From Asterias amurensis (Eukaryota > Echinodermata > Asteroidea > Forcipulatida > Asteriidae), in NCBI RefSeq assembly GCF_032118995.1, contig NC_092662.1, positions 1,674,001 to 1,738,000 on the forward strand: a stretch of 64,000 nt of DNA, given 5' to 3'. The notes beneath the pieces are model-generated. The model saw only the letters and a program-made list of their open reading frames with translations, was not told the DNA's origin and did no database searches. Both the position numbers and the translations under genes were made by a program. This document shows positions 25,357-38,594 of this stretch, one piece after another (within the stretch, counting starts at the first letter, position 1; every line of letters starts with the position of its first letter).

Positions 25357-28300
25357 ATGCCTATTTCGGAACAGCAATCAGAAGTCATTTTCGTGAGTAT
25401 TTGTTGATGATATAAAATAATTAAATTTGTCCGTTTTAAACAGTGGTATTGAATCCAAAGTTGCATATTTCCGACACTATTTAGGAGTTTGGCCGCGGGG
25501 GGGGGGGGGGGGGGTGCCTTTGCAAAAATCATATTGTTGTATTATGATGATCTTGTAACCGAGACAGTTGTGTTTGTGTTTGTTATCTTAACAGTTGTTG
25601 TCTGGCTTGTCTGGTTCTGTTGGCAAGTCATGATTAACCAAACTTTACCAAATTCAAAATAATCACATTGGATTGGTAACCCAATAACTTGGGGGCTGTA
25701 CTCCTTTGTACAAAATTTGTTATTTGACATTTATAGTGGTACAACAGTAGTCGACTGATAATGACAAATTTCGAAAAAAAGGCATGAAAAGGAGAACAGC
25801 GCCCCTGTTACGGGGCCTATTGCAGTGGTACCTTTTTCAATATTTTTAATATTAAATTACCATTTCTTGGCCTTTGGAGGTTTGGTTGGTTGATATTAAA
25901 ATGAAAATGAAATACAAATTTGAAATCTGCGGTCACCCACGGCCACAGATGTCTAATTGTTGAGGAGTACAGTGCCCCCAAAAGCTATGTCAAGGCAGTA
26001 ACATTTCTAATTAGAACATTCTCAATCTTAAGAGTCACATTAAATCTGTACTTTTCTCTTTTTGAAGGAGGAGGATGACCTTCCATATGAGGAAGAGATC
26101 TTGCGTAATCCGTATGCCGTCAAGTGCTGGCTTCGTTACGTCGAGCACAAAGGCACTGGAGCTCCCGGGCCTCTCAACCTTATCTATGAGAGGTCACTGA
26201 AAGAGTTGCCTGGAAGGTTTGTTCAAGTTGTAATTAAGAAATAAAAGAGTAGGCGATGAGGTCTTATTAATGGTGGTGTAAAACTTACAGGGTCGTGGCC
26301 GGCGAGGTCCTTATCGCACAGCCACGCGACCCTGCAAGGTTTGAAACGTCTGTTGAAGACCAAGTCATAAAGCTACCCTTTATCAATTAAGGACTGCCTT
26401 ACCTCTATATAAGAATAAAATTATAACTCTGAACTTATACTGCTATTTCTTCAGATTAATTATTATTCAATTTATTTTGTGTATTTTAGTTACAAACTTT
26501 GGTACAACTACCTGAAGGTCAGACGGAAGCATGTCAAAGGTCGCTGCATCATTGACCCTGGCTATGAAGACGTCAACAATGCCTTTGAGAGAGCTTTGGT
26601 GTTCATGCACAAGGTGATAATTACAGGTCTATCAAAGCGTATGAAGAGGTTTAACTAAACTAGTACTGAGACCAGGGGTCGATTTCACAAAGAGTTAGGA
26701 CTCCTCTTATCTCGAGTTAGGACGAGTAACTCTTCCTAACTTTAAGATTAATCTTAAGGTCTGCATGCTACAGTGCAGGGTTGGGACTTGTCCTAAGTCC
26801 TAAGATTAGCCTTAAGTTAGGAAGAGTTTTGTGAAATCGACGGCTGGTTCATGAAAATTTTACAGAGAGGAAATTAAGGTAAAAATATCAAGAACCAGGG
26901 GCTGATTTCACAAAGAGCTAAGATTAATCTTACATGCAAATCAATCCAAGTTGCTAAACTGACAGTTTGTCTAACGATGAATTGAATTGCTTTTTGAAAT
27001 CAGCCACACGCCTCACCTTGTCTAAACAACTAGTTAAACACTAATTCAACACACTTTGACTCGCATTTATAAATATCTCTCTTTTCAAAACATTAAAAAA
27101 CTCTATAAAATATGGGGGGGGAAAATACTCTTTTTCTCCATAGATGCCTCGTATATGGCTGGACTACTGCCAGTTCCTCATGGACCAGCGCAAAATCTCC
27201 CGCGTACGACGGACATTTGACAGGGCATTGAGGGCGCTACCCATCAGCCAGCACCATCGCATCTGGCCACTGTACCTCAAATTTGTCCGGATGTACCCCC
27301 TCCATGAAACGGCTGTTCGGGTTTACAGAAGATACCTAAAGGTACTAGTGGTTTTACAAGATGCTAAATTAATAGGTCTCATAATTAAATAAAAACTTCT
27401 TAACCTGTCTGGAAATAAATGCTGTAATTTGGGGTTGAACAGAGAAGTGTTGACTAGAGCAGGATTTGAACAAATGACCTCTTGTTTAATGTGCAGGCGG
27501 CCTGCCAACTGAGCATCTAGCCATTTATTCGGGGATGCCAGTCAAAAGCCACTCAACTGTTAGCTGCCTAGTAGCCAGGGATCACACACAGGTGTTTGAA
27601 ACAGCAGTAGAATATGGCTGACATTTAATGCTCAAACAGCAGTAGAATATCACAAACTTTGAATAATTGGTATTGCTCTCCAACACATTTATTTTTGTTT
27701 TAACAGCTATTTCCTGAGAATGCTGAGAAGTATATCGAGTACTTGGTGTCCATCGACAGATTGGACGAAGCAGCGGTCAGAATGGCTGACATTGTCAACA
27801 ACGCTAACTTTGTGTCAAAGGTTGGCAAGTCAAACCATCAGGTTAGTACATAGATGTTGCAGAGCACAGAAACAATTGTTTTTTAGTAGTAGGACAAATC
27901 AGTTACCAGCCAAAATTTGTTGTTGCAACTGGTTTCAGTGATCAAAATACCCACTGGACCGCTGAGTCCAGAAATGTTAGCGCTGGTGCCTGTAATTCCT
28001 TGAGTCAGGCTACGTCCTGTCAGATTTCAAGGGTCTTTCTCAGGATCCTTGCTGTTCCCAAAAGTGCTGCCTTCATTAAACAGATCTACCCTAACATTTA
28101 TCCTTATTTCTTCTAGATTTTTCCCCAATGCTTGGAATGGAATGGAATGTTGTCAAACAATCCAACCACCACAAGGACAACTTTCACTATGGCCTTTTAA
28201 ATCTAAGGAAGTTCCCTGGCCAGGTCGTTGTACTTCTAGATCTTTTCCATCTCCTTTAAAGCTACCCTTATTATTACCATTTTTAATATTACTATTATTA

Positions 28301-31300
28301 TTATTACCTTCCAAACAGTTGTGGCACGATCTCTGCAATCTCATCTGCAAGAATCCCACCAAGGTGACGTCTCTGAAGGTCGATCCCATTATCCGAGGTG
28401 GCATCAAACGATTCACAGATGAGCGAGGAAAACTCTGGTGCTCCCTGGCCGACTACTATATCAGGAGCGGCCATTTTGAAAAGGTTTTCAAATTGTTTTC
28501 CTTTCATTCATAAGTTGCCATTCAATGTTATTAATATTACTTTGAGTATTGTTTTTTATATTGCCAAATACTTGAATAAACAACAAAGAACATTGCAATA
28601 TGTCAGCCGAGCTTTTTTTAATCCTTGTGAAATTTTGACATTTTCTCTTTGACAGGCCCGAGATATTTATGAGGAGGCGATACAGACAGTCACAACTGTC
28701 AGAGATTTCACTCAGGTATTTGCCTTTTGAACATTTTAACTTCCCATCGCGACCTTCCCAATGTTGTATTCAAGTATTTTTCAGTCGAGTATCAAGTACT
28801 GCCAGGGACCAGGGTAGTACTTGAGTGCTAGTACTCAATAGTACTTGAGCACAGGTACTAAAATGTTACTTGAGTACAAGTATTAGTACTACACCACTGG
28901 GACGACCTTCAATGATTTATTATATCACCAGATAATAAGATTTTTTTGCAATGACAATTTCAATTATAGTGACATGACAAATGTCATTATATGATGTCAA
29001 CTGCAGTTATAGTGACAATGACAAGTGACAGATGGTGCGATATTGATAAATGACAATGACTTTTAAGAAGAAGTGACTTGTGACACATGTCAATTGCAAT
29101 GGAATGGACGACTGAGAATGACAATGACAATTTACTGCCACAGATAGGGACTAACTGATGTCATATAATCTGATCATTGTAGGTATTTGATGCATATGCC
29201 CAGTTTGAGGAGAGCATGATCAGCGCAAAGATGGAAACCACGTCTGAGTTGGGACATGCTGAGGAAGGTTGGTTTCAAAGAAAATAGACAAATTGTCTCC
29301 ACTTGTGTGTTTACCTTTCGGAAATTGAAACTTGATTCATGAGAAACAAATATACATAATGGGTCACATAATTTATGTAAATTTACTTCTTGGGTTGTGC
29401 CCTGATTGGTTCCTTAGGAATGGATGGGGGGAAAAAAGGGAACAAAAGTTACCCAATGCTGCGGGATTCCGAGCTGGTCAAGTTGGTTAAATCATGCCAT
29501 TGGAGGGCGCTGTTACAAACTATAACAATCGTACGATCCACTATCAATCCTTGATGACTTGAGCCAAGACTCGCCACCAAATTGTGAAACCTCCAAAAAC
29601 ACTCATAGTGAAATACCACCGAAATATTTTTTACAACTGAAATCTAAAACCATTCGTAAACACAAATGCAGACCTTGCATTCCAATACTAGCAGTTACTT
29701 ACCTAATGTTTCATCGTTTCCTCATCAGATGATACAGACCTTGAGCTACGCTTAGAGCGCTACGAAGACCTGATGGACCGGCGCCCTCTACTGTTGAACA
29801 GTGTCCTGCTTCGACAAAACCCGCACAACGTCCACGAATGGCACAAACGGGTCAATCTGTTTGAAGGGAAACCGAAGGAGGTAATAAATGAAGGGGTCAT
29901 TCTATCTTTAAAATTTTTGTTTTTTTACCAGATTAGAAGAAGTAATTGACAGGAAGAAAGGAAAGAATGGTACAACAGTGATCGCACCCATGTTTATGAT
30001 ACCTGGGAAGCAGCAGCACTTTTTATTTCAAATCTCAAGTAAAAAAAACACAAGGGAAACTAAGTATTTAAAAAAAATAAAAAATTTAAAAAAAAAATTA
30101 AAAAAATTTAAAGATAAGTTTGCACCAAAACCTCTAAAACAAGATTTTTGTTTGCATTGTTGTGGTTTTCTGTTTTTGTCTTTTCAGATTATTAATACAT
30201 ACACCGAGGCAGTACAGACCGTGGATGCAAACCAGGCAACCGGTAAACTGTACACGTTATGGGTGGAGTTTGCAAAGTACTATGAGAAGCATGGACAGAT
30301 ACCTGAGGTAAAAACAAACAGACAGACTGACAAGCAGACTGACAAGCAGAATGACTCTCAGTTAACTCAAAACTTCTAATAGTAGCATTTAGTCTTTTTT
30401 AGTGTAAGTATCTACTAATGAGGTACTCGGCGGTTAATAAAACAATAATTTTTAGAAAGGTTTTGAATTTGTTGTGATAGCTATTTATAAAGCACCTTGT
30501 AAAGGTTTACAAGGTGATGCGGTGTACTCAGCAGTCACTGCCAGACACAACAGGGGCAAACCTCTTCTTGTGAACTGGGTTCTTTTAGGTGTTTTACACA
30601 AACCATGGGACAAATGACTTTACGTCCCATTTGAATGACGATGCAATATGAATGGTTAAGTGGCTTGTTGATGACACATGTGTCACGAATGGGACCGGAA
30701 TGCTCATTCTATTGATCAAAAACACCAGAGCTTGATTCTTGACCCCTCAACCCCTTTTTGTTATAATTAAATAAGTACTTTCTTCTTTCTCAATCTAGGC
30801 GCGGCTGATTTTTGAGAAGGGTACAAAGGTCAGTTATGTCAAAGTGGATGACCTCGGAGCAGTGTGGTGTGAATGGGCAGAGATGGAGCTCAGGCATGAG
30901 TAAGTTTTAGGTCAAAGGTCACCTGCCTTAGCTTAAATTCATTTATTGTTGCTTATAGTAATAAGCACACTGAGATCATGACCAGGACTTTATACAGCAT
31001 ACTCTGTTTCCCTTTCTCTGTCTTTCATATTGTTCTGACTTTTGTTTCCAGGAATTTCAGTGAAGCTTTAGTACTACTGAGGAGAGCAACAGCAACGCCA
31101 AAGAACAAAGCATCCTACTATGACAAGGTAGGGGAGCATACAGAATGTACACTAGTTTTAAATTTCAGGGGTTTTTTTTCTTCAAATTCTTTTGATTCAC
31201 CTACCCACCCCTACTTAAAGAAATAAAGGGATTTAATTTGTGCCCTTTGAATTGGCGTGTTTGACTTGTTAATTTGTAGCTAGAGAACAAACCCAAGTTT

Positions 31301-34300
31301 AAAGGTACAACCTGGGAAGCAGCAGGAGAAGGATTATCTAATGGGAAGGCAATTTTATATTTCAAATATCAAGTAATAAACCAGAAGGAAAACTGACTGG
31401 GTAAATTGAACAAAGGAATTGACTGTTGATTGATCCAATCCAACTTTATCATTGTCAATTTTGACAGTATTTCAGATGTAAATATTTCTTTATAATTGCC
31501 AGTTGTGTGCGTTGTCTTTTTGTGTATGCAGAGTGAGCCTGTACAGAACCGACTCTACAAGAACCTGAAAGTGTGGTCCATGTATGCTGATCTTGAAGAA
31601 AGTTTTGGAACCTTCAAGGTAAGCTCAATTCTGCTTAGCAGAGAAAATCAGCCTTAAGAGGTTCCGATTATACTGAAGATAAACAAATAATACTCTTAGT
31701 AATTTCCGTCTGGCTTAGTTTTGATTGTGAATGTTTGGACTTTAACAAATGATGATACCATTAAAGCCTGTGACATAACGTGTATACAAAAAGAGCCACC
31801 GAGCCTGGACTTTCTGCAGACACAATTTGTGAACATCGTATTGGAAGGAAATATTAAATCTTATGTTTAATAGAAATTGCACTGTTTTATCGTATCAAGC
31901 TTGAAAATGATAAGCAACTATTTCTGCTAAATACGCAGAAATGGGGCACTGGTAGTAAGCCTATAAGTGCAGTAACGGATTTCTGCGGTAAGCACAGCCG
32001 TGAACTTTGTCTCGTTTCTGTCAAATATGAGTAATTTGTTTACATTTTTTTATACAGAGCACAAAAGCAGTGTACGACCGAATGGTTGATCTGAGAATCG
32101 CCACACCCCAGATCATCATCAACTATGGTATGTTCCTGGAAGAGCATAAGTACTATGAGGAAGCCTTTAAGGTGAGCTCTTCTATTTCCAGGGGAACTAT
32201 ATCAAGATTTTATTGCATTCTTAATTTGTTTTACCAACAGGCTTTTCAATTGCAAATCAAAGGTGGTTTAAAAAAACATTGGTGGGATAACTAAAACAAA
32301 CAAATAACCAACTGAAGAAGAATCTTTAAGTGACCACTGAATCTTGTTCTTGGAGTGTTTCAAACATGTATACAGCTTCAAGAAATACATTTTAATCAAT
32401 TTTATCCTCTGTAGTTTTATCAAAGTAATACTTTTCATGTATCAATTCCAAAAATCTTTTTCCTTCAGTTCATTGTAACTTGCATGTTTTTTTCCCCCCT
32501 TTTTTTTCAGGCATACGAGAAGGGCATTGGGCTGTTCAAGTGGCCAAACGTTTTTGACATGTGGAACACATACTTGACCAAATTCATCGAGCGATACGTA
32601 AGATATAAGAAAGTTGTTTTTGTAAACTTTTCCCCGTTTTCCATGGGTAGTATTTTATTGATAGGTTTAAATTGTTTAACACTATAAACGTAATTTTCTA
32701 AATAAGTCGATAATGGTAATTTTGAAGAAAATTTTCTTGCAAGCCATTAATTTGTTGATTTTTTTTTTTTTCTCTCTCTTTTGTTCAGGGTGGCAAAAAG
32801 TTGGAAAGAGCCAGAGATCTGTTTGAGCAGTGCTTGGATGGTTGCCCCAAGAAATTCGCTAAGGGTTAGTACTTATCTTAAGGACACAAGTATCAAGACT
32901 GGGGCTCAAACACACACTCTGCTGATCAGAAACATCCGAGCTTGAACCCGGTGCTCTTGACTGTCGGCCATAATCTGCCAATGAGTAATTCCCATTGTGC
33001 AGTTCTTTCTGTAAATCTGTTATATCTTGCATATGTTATAATGGGTTTTAAAAATGACCTGGTAAAAAAGAATGTGATAAGGTTACCTTGTTTTTGAGGA
33101 AACTTTCTTCTTCTTTTCTTTCAGGAATTTTTCTGCTTTACGCCAAGATGGAGGAGAACTATGGTCTGGCCAGACACGCTATGGCTGTTTACGAGCGGGC
33201 AACAGAGGGCGTGCTTCCTGAAGAACAAAATGAGGTCAGATTTGAAAAACCATAAATTGAAATAAATATTACGGGAATTTAGTGTGTGTGCGTTTTCAAC
33301 AAAATAATAATAACAGTGGCTTCTTGTATGGCATTCAAATCCATCACTCGGTGACGCTCCACTATTGTTACCTCGGCACTAGGCCATCGTTAGATTTCTT
33401 AAACCAACTCGGCTCCTTATGGAGTAAACAGCCTGTGCTGCCAAGTATGTAGCACACCAAGTTAAAATCGATCCCAAGAAGTATCTCCGCCCTCACATGT
33501 TCCCATTTACCCATGGGTGAAGAGAAGAAATTGTAGTCAAGTATCTTGCTCAAGAACACGAGTGTCATGACTGGAATTCGAACCCACTCCTTCATGACGA
33601 ACCACTCGGCCCTGACATTCCACATTTTGAGAGGACAATGACACTGAAAAAACTACTCTGCTACTCCTTTCAGATGTTCAACATCTACATCAAGAGAGCT
33701 GCCGAGGTGTATGGGGTGACACACACCCGCTCCATCTATGAGAAGGCCATCGAGGTCCTACCTGAGGAACAGTCTAGGAGTATGTGTCTACGTTTTGCTG
33801 ATCTAGAACGAAAGCTTGGGGAGATTGACCGAGCCAGGGCTGTCTACGCTCACTGCTCACAGATGTGTGACCCAAGGGTATGTTTTTAGTAGTTGTTACT
33901 TGTTAAAATTTTCCTGTTGTATCTTTTTGAACTCGATTTCACTTAAACTTGACATTAATAACTAAAAACTGGACCTGAGTGATCTAAGAGTGAGACTCCT
34001 CGTTTAGAACTCAAGCCTTAGACTTGGCCATAGTTTTAAGATTGAGACTTATTGTTTGTAACTCATAACTTAGACTCATCATGAGTAACTCAAAGCTCAA
34101 ATTGACTGTAGTGACTTAAAACTCAATCAGCTCTGCTTTGAGAATCAGACTTGACCTTGGAGACTCGAACGGAGTCTCAATATTTAACCTAGGACTCGAA
34201 CACCTCATAAGTGACTCAAGACTGTGATGCAATGTACACAACTCTAGACTCTGAATCGACCTAGTGACTCATGATTAAGACTTGTGGGCTCGGATTCAAC

Positions 34301-36710
34301 TGTATCTATTTAAGATAATACAAGTAGTGTTATGGAGTTGATGAAATCAACTGGCAAGTAGTCTCTTGATTTGAGTACACCAATTTTTACTGTTTCTGTA
34401 TATCTGTTTGACTTTCGCAGACAACTGCAGCTTTCTGGCAAACGTGGAAAGAGTTTGAGATTAAACATGGAAATGAAGACACTGTACGAGAGATGCTAAG
34501 AATCAAACGTAGTGTCCAGGCAACCTTCAACACACAGGTTAGTACCCCCATCTTTTTCAGAATTTAGGTTTAAGCAGATCTTGTACTTTTACGTGAACTA
34601 TCTAAATTATAAAATAAATCTAATCAACTTTGTTTGGTTTTTAATTGCCGTTTCTTACTGTATTTGTTGAACAGGTGAACTTCATGTCGGCTCAGATGTT
34701 AGCTGCATCCAAAACCCCATCTGGTACAGGTGAGAAAAACATCAATATTGTTTGTAATTTTTAAAGTTTTTGTTGGTCCTATTCAGACCCACAAAATTCA
34801 AAGAAGGATTTATGTACATTGTGTTTCCACAAACCTCAACAGTTTTGTATTTCCACCATGGAAAGTTGCAAATTCTACTCTAGTAACATTATCCTTTTCT
34901 CCATTTTTCTTTGTTAGTTTCTGATCTTGGATCTGGTGGCTTGGATGATATGAAGTTATTGGAGCAACGAGCTCAAGTTATGGCCGCCGAGGCCGAGGCT
35001 GATAAACCCAAATCAAAGAAAGATATTCTGTTTGTCAGGTAATATTATTAATGTTTGCTAAGAAAGAAGAAAAATGTTAAGCAACATTGTCTGCATTAAG
35101 CAGCTCCATAGAGATGCTTGAACACAAAACTAGCCAAGCATAAGTCATGCTTACTAGCCAAAGGTTACAAGCCAATTTTGCTTAGCTCAAAAATGGTCAG
35201 CAACATTTTCTGCTTAAGCAGTGGACTAGCCCTCGACCCGCTGCGAAAGAAACTGTACACTGGGCGTACCATTATAGAAATGGGGGTGTTGATTTCTACA
35301 GTGAGGGCGTACCATTATAGAAATGGGGGTGTTGATTTCTACAGTGAGGGGCTGCTTATGAGATCACGATCACTTTATAAATGAAATTGCTAGTTGGCAG
35401 GATTCATACACCGAGCCAAGGTTTTTTTGCTCGTGGGAGGAAATTGTCTTGAAAAATAATGTGAGGGCACTCTTCACTGTTAGAGAACCTGCACTGACCG
35501 ACATCTTTAAAGTAAAAATTGACATTGTGATGGTGAATAATTTGGTTTTTGTACGCAGGGGGAACGCCAAAGCCAGCGATGCTGATCTGGCTGAAGCAGC
35601 ACGGACAACCAACCCCGAGGAGATCAATATCGACATCGACGATGATGATGATGAAAGTGGGGACGATGTAGATGGTAAGTAAAGATGTCTTAAAGACACT
35701 GGACACTATTAGTAATTGTCAAAGACTAGTCTTCACAGTTGGTGTATCCAGTATGCATAAAATAACAAACCTGTGAAAATATGAGCTCAATCGATCGTTG
35801 AAGTTGCGAGATAATAATAAAAAAAAACACCCTTGTCACACGGAGTTGTGTGCTTTCAGATGCTTGATTTCAAGACCTCAAAATCTAATTCTGAGGTCTC
35901 GAAATCAGATTTGTGGAAAATTACTTCTTTCTCGAAAGCTACGTTACTTCAGAGGGAGCCATTTCTATCTATGTTTTGTACTTTCAACAGATCTCCCCAA
36001 GTAAGGTTTTATGCTAATAATTATTTTGAGTAATTACCAATAGTGTCCAGTGCCTTAAAAAGACGCGCTGCATTTCCATGGCAAAACAGCCCAACTCGAA
36101 AAATTACATTTAGAGAAAAACAAGTACAGATATAAGCTGTTTTGCCATAAAAAAACTGGATGAATGGAACGGCGGCGCGGCATAGCATAATTCATGTTAG
36201 CGACTCACAAGACGGAACAGGACAAGAAAGTATTTCCAGTATTCATGGTCTGTTCCGTTGAACTGCAATTACATTCCATTAGTACATTAACAATAATAAT
36301 ACGCATTTTCATTTTTTGTTTAGTTACTGACCTTTTTTTCCTGAAGCTCTTGGAAATAGTTTTCAATCATTGAGTTTTTACATCAGAAACTTGTTTCTGG
36401 TCGGTAGGCGCCAAAAACAGACCCCTGCTTTTCGTCCTGTAAATGGGTACTTCTATGAGGAAAAAACGGGAAAAAATTAAAAAGGAAACCACTGCATCGT
36501 CAAGGAGTACAAGTAAGGATACAAGTATCAAACAGTATCAAACTGATCTGTTGATCAGGAACACCAGAGCTTGAGTTTGGTGCACTAGGCCGCTTGACCA
36601 ACTTACATTAACTCACTCTCTATCTATCTCATTTTGACTTTCCAGAAGTACAAGTAGAGACCCAAGCCGTCCCAACCGAGGTCTATGGAAACATTCAGCA
36701 ACAAGAGTGA
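25357..36710 (+). CDS. XAB2: XAB2 / SYF1 pre-mRNA splicing factor (complete, 23 coding exons)
   Basis: HAT/TPR-repeat scaffold of the spliceosomal NineTeen/XAB2 complex, also linked to transcription-coupled repair; nuclear. Coding exons: 25357-25392, 26068-26216, 26490-26613, 27144-27341, 27707-27841, 28319-28483, 28656-28715, 29183-29267, 29729-29880, 30188-30307, 30799-30899, 31052-31127, 31532-31618, 32058-32171, 32511-32597, 32789-32864, 33125-33234, 33674-33877, 34421-34537, 34675-34729, 34918-35038, 35559-35674, 36646-36710. All introns are GT-AG and all phases agree. The sum is 2553 nt, giving 850 residues against about 855 in human. Landmarks collinear with human XAB2: [77 protein letters not shown] and [19 protein letters not shown]. 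The C-terminus is acidic (D5 run) and ends [10 protein letters not shown]. Only the first 12 residues diverge. It is head-to-head with GPSM2 and tail-to-tail with the zinc-finger gene. Confidence 0.97.
25498..25515. repeat. Poly(G) tract in XAB2 intron 1
   Basis: A run of about 17 G interrupts AT-rich intron sequence about 100 bp after the first donor. A strong length-variation and assembly-error candidate. Confidence 0.85.
26676..26844. mobile_element. Inverted-repeat element, GTCGATTTCAC ends
   Basis: GGTCGATTTCACAAAGAGTT at the left and the inverse AGTTTTGTGAAATCGAC at the right, with a TTAGGA-rich interior. Located in XAB2 intron 3. A shorter relative follows at 26893-27005 (GCTGATTTCACAAAGAGC ... 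TTTTTGAAATCAGC). Confidence 0.8.
26893..27005. mobile_element. Second GATTTCAC-type inverted-repeat element
   Basis: GGGCTGATTTCACAAAGAGC at the left and TTTTTGAAATCAGCC at the right, in the same XAB2 intron as 26676-26844 and about 50 bp from it. Confidence 0.7.
27425..27560 (-). repeat. tRNA-derived SINE fragment, family B
   Basis: Minus strand: TGGCTTTTGACTGGCATCCC, then GGCTAGATGCTCAGTTGGC and TTTGTTCAAATCCTGCTC. A second copy of the element at 17176-17300, here in XAB2 intron 4. Confidence 0.7.
28765..28905. repeat. AGTACTTGAGTACT-rich segment
   Basis: Multiple degenerate copies of AAGTACTTGAGTACTAGTACT, partly palindromic, in XAB2 intron 7. It is followed (28945-29115) by degenerate TGACAATGACAA repeats. 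Confidence 0.65.
32876..32985 (-). repeat. tRNA-like SINE fragment, family A
   Basis: Minus-strand head with AGAGCACCGGGTTCAAGCTC and TGATCAGCAGAGTGTGTG. It begins 12 bp after the exon 16 donor of XAB2, within intron 16. Confidence 0.65.
33305..33625 (-). repeat. tRNA-like SINE, family A, near full length
   Basis: The head at the right end (minus strand: GGCCGAGTGGTTCGTCATG, then GGAGTGGGTTCGAATTCC) is followed by a body and ends at the left in AAGAAGCCACTGTTATTATT, a TTA-type tail. Pieces of the tail also occur at 3451-3525 and about 42485-42540. It lies in XAB2 intron 17. Confidence 0.75.
33980..34300. repeat. GACTC-rich degenerate repeat in XAB2 intron 18
   Basis: Short words such as GACTC, AACTCAAG, TTAGACT and GAGACT recur about every 10-20 bp across the segment, suggesting a decayed simple satellite. 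Confidence 0.6.
35262..35347. repeat. 43-bp exact tandem duplication
   Basis: GGGCGTACCATTATAGAAAT... is repeated head to tail at 35262 and 35305 without visible difference, in XAB2 intron 21. Confidence 0.9.
35690..36058 (+). mobile_element. MITE, AAAGRCACTGG family, in the last XAB2 intron
   Basis: TTAAAGACACTGGACACTAT at the left and ATAGTGTCCAGTGCCTTAA at the right; TTAA stands at both ends. It begins 16 bp after the exon 22 donor. Confidence 0.9.
36505..36605 (-). repeat. tRNA-like SINE fragment, family A
   Basis: Minus-strand sequence with TCAAGCGGCCTAGTGCACC and CAAGCTCTGGTGTTCCTGAT, in the last intron of XAB2 and about 40 bp from the final exon. Confidence 0.6.
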
Positions 36711-36964
36711 TCAGATTTTCCAAGCTTCTCAACCTTTGTTAACTAACCCAACTCACCTGACATCATCAAAATAATTCTTGGTTGCGCCATTTTGGAAGTG
36801 TATGTCCGTGTATAGCATTATAGTGTACATTTTAGGCGACAACTTTCTACCCTTGTTGCAATTTTTCCGGGGCAATTTGACACCCAAAGTGGCAAGCAGT
36901 GTCTATATAAAGATGATGCAAAGGATCTATAGCACAGTTTTTGTAATTGTTTATCAAACTAAAC

Positions 36965-36970
36965 AATAAA
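36965..36970 (+). terminator. XAB2 poly(A) signal AATAAA
   Basis: A canonical AATAAA lies 255 bp after the XAB2 stop codon, followed by a T-rich stretch. Cleavage would fall near 36985-37000. Confidence 0.75.
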
Positions 36971-37230
36971 TCTTTGTTTAACAAAAATGGATGTTTTTAT
37001 GTTAAAGTAAGCACAGAAATTCGTTGAATGTCGAAAAGCTTTATGAAAATTGGGCCAAGCTTAACAAAAGCAGTGGGCAAGTTAGTATGCCTCTTGCTTT
37101 GAATGAATGAAAACTAAAATTAACTATGGATGCTTTTAAACACTGAACTGGACTTGGAGACAGTTTTGACTGGTCCTCGTTTTTTTTTACTGGCAATTGG
37201 CCAGCAGAACTGTTAAAAGAAAACGCCGAG

Positions 37231-37590
37231 TTAAAGGCACTGTACATGTTTGGTAATTGCTCAAAATATATATTAGCATAACACCTTACTTGGTAACAAG
37301 CAATGGGGAGCTGTTGATAGTATAAAACATTGTGAGAAACGGCTCCCTCTGAAATACAATAGTTTTTGAGAAAGAGGTAATTTCTCACTAATATAATAAA
37401 ATACTTCTGGACAGAAGCCTTTTATTCCTATAAAACTAAACAAGGGTTATTTTCTTTCATCATTTTCTTGCAACTTCAATGACCAATTGAGTCAAAATTT
37501 TCACTGGCTTGTTATTTTATGCATGTGTTGGGATACACCAAGTGAGAATACTGGTCTTTGACAATTACCAGACATGTACAGTGCCTTTAA
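37231..37590 (-). mobile_element. MITE, AAAGRCACTGG family
   Basis: TTAAAGGCACTGTACATG at the left and CATGTACAGTGCCTTTAA at the right. The interior is the reverse complement of the copies at 21619 and 35690 (for example GGCTCCCTCTGAA). Confidence 0.88.
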
Positions 37591-38594
37591 GCAAAAGTGT
37601 ATTTTCCAAATTATTGTTTACAATGTTAATCAACCATTGTATAGTCCCCAGGGGGAATATGTAAGATCTCTGTGAAGTCATTGATGACATCATCAGTACC
37701 AGACTATTGTTTACAAATGCGCCTTTTTTAATAAGTCAAACATTTCACATTAAAGGCACTTCAATCTCGTATCCATATTATTATTATTTCAAAGCAAAGA
37801 TGCTTTTGACAAAGCAAAAATATAATTTGTTGTAAGAATACAATGTCAACGCAGAATAAAGTCCATTGACAACTTGAAATATTATAACAGTTACGCGCAA
37901 TTTGTATTGTTTTAAAGCTAAATCTGTCATACAAATTCATTACTTATTATGCAAAGGTATACATAACGTTATATTATGATAGACTGATAGATCAATTAAA
38001 GCCTGATCCAGAAGCTCCCCCCACCATTTAAAACAGCTTTCCAATCAAGAGTGATTGTGCAGGGGTAAACTTTGACACATAAAATGCATAACAATCCAAA
38101 TGCAATAACTCAAATGAACAGAGCTTAAAGGCTCGGTCCCACTGTAGCAGTAACAACAACGATAACGACGCAAAGAGAACGCATTATATTGGTTGAATGA
38201 GCGTGAAGACATTACAGTTTCTCAAAAGAGAACAAAAATTTCTGGTGAAGGTTATGAGAATGCTGGCTGCTGGTACTTTGTTTACCCAAGGTTTCATCGT
38301 CACACGGGAAGTGTTTACGAGAGGTGGAGCTTATTGGATTGGTCTGTAGATTGGTCAAACTTTGAGCTGAATTTCCATCCAATGCTGAACATGATTATAG
38401 TGAGGAATACATTGAAAGTGGTAAACAATACAGTCTGAATTGGTTCAAATGGTGGCAAATACATCTGCTTTAAAACTTGGGATCCGTGCCCAAAATAAAT
38501 AAATCTGAATCCTATAAATACATTTTTTTAAAGTTTGCACTGTGCTTTCATAATTTGTCGACAGGAAAAGAGCTTGCTCTTGTTGATGTGATGA

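Larger units (their letters stand above)
36711..38594. other. Convergent intergenic region XAB2 / zinc-finger gene
   Basis: It contains the XAB2 3' UTR, a MITE (37231-37590) and the unassigned 3' UTR of the minus-strand gene that ends at 38595. I saw no clear minus-strand AATAAA near that stop and no further gene. Confidence 0.6.

Noticed and set aside
28049..28513. A 154-codon frame running from XAB2 intron 5 into exon 6
   Set aside because: Only the part from 28319 matches XAB2; the upstream part is low-complexity intron that stays open by chance before a normal acceptor.
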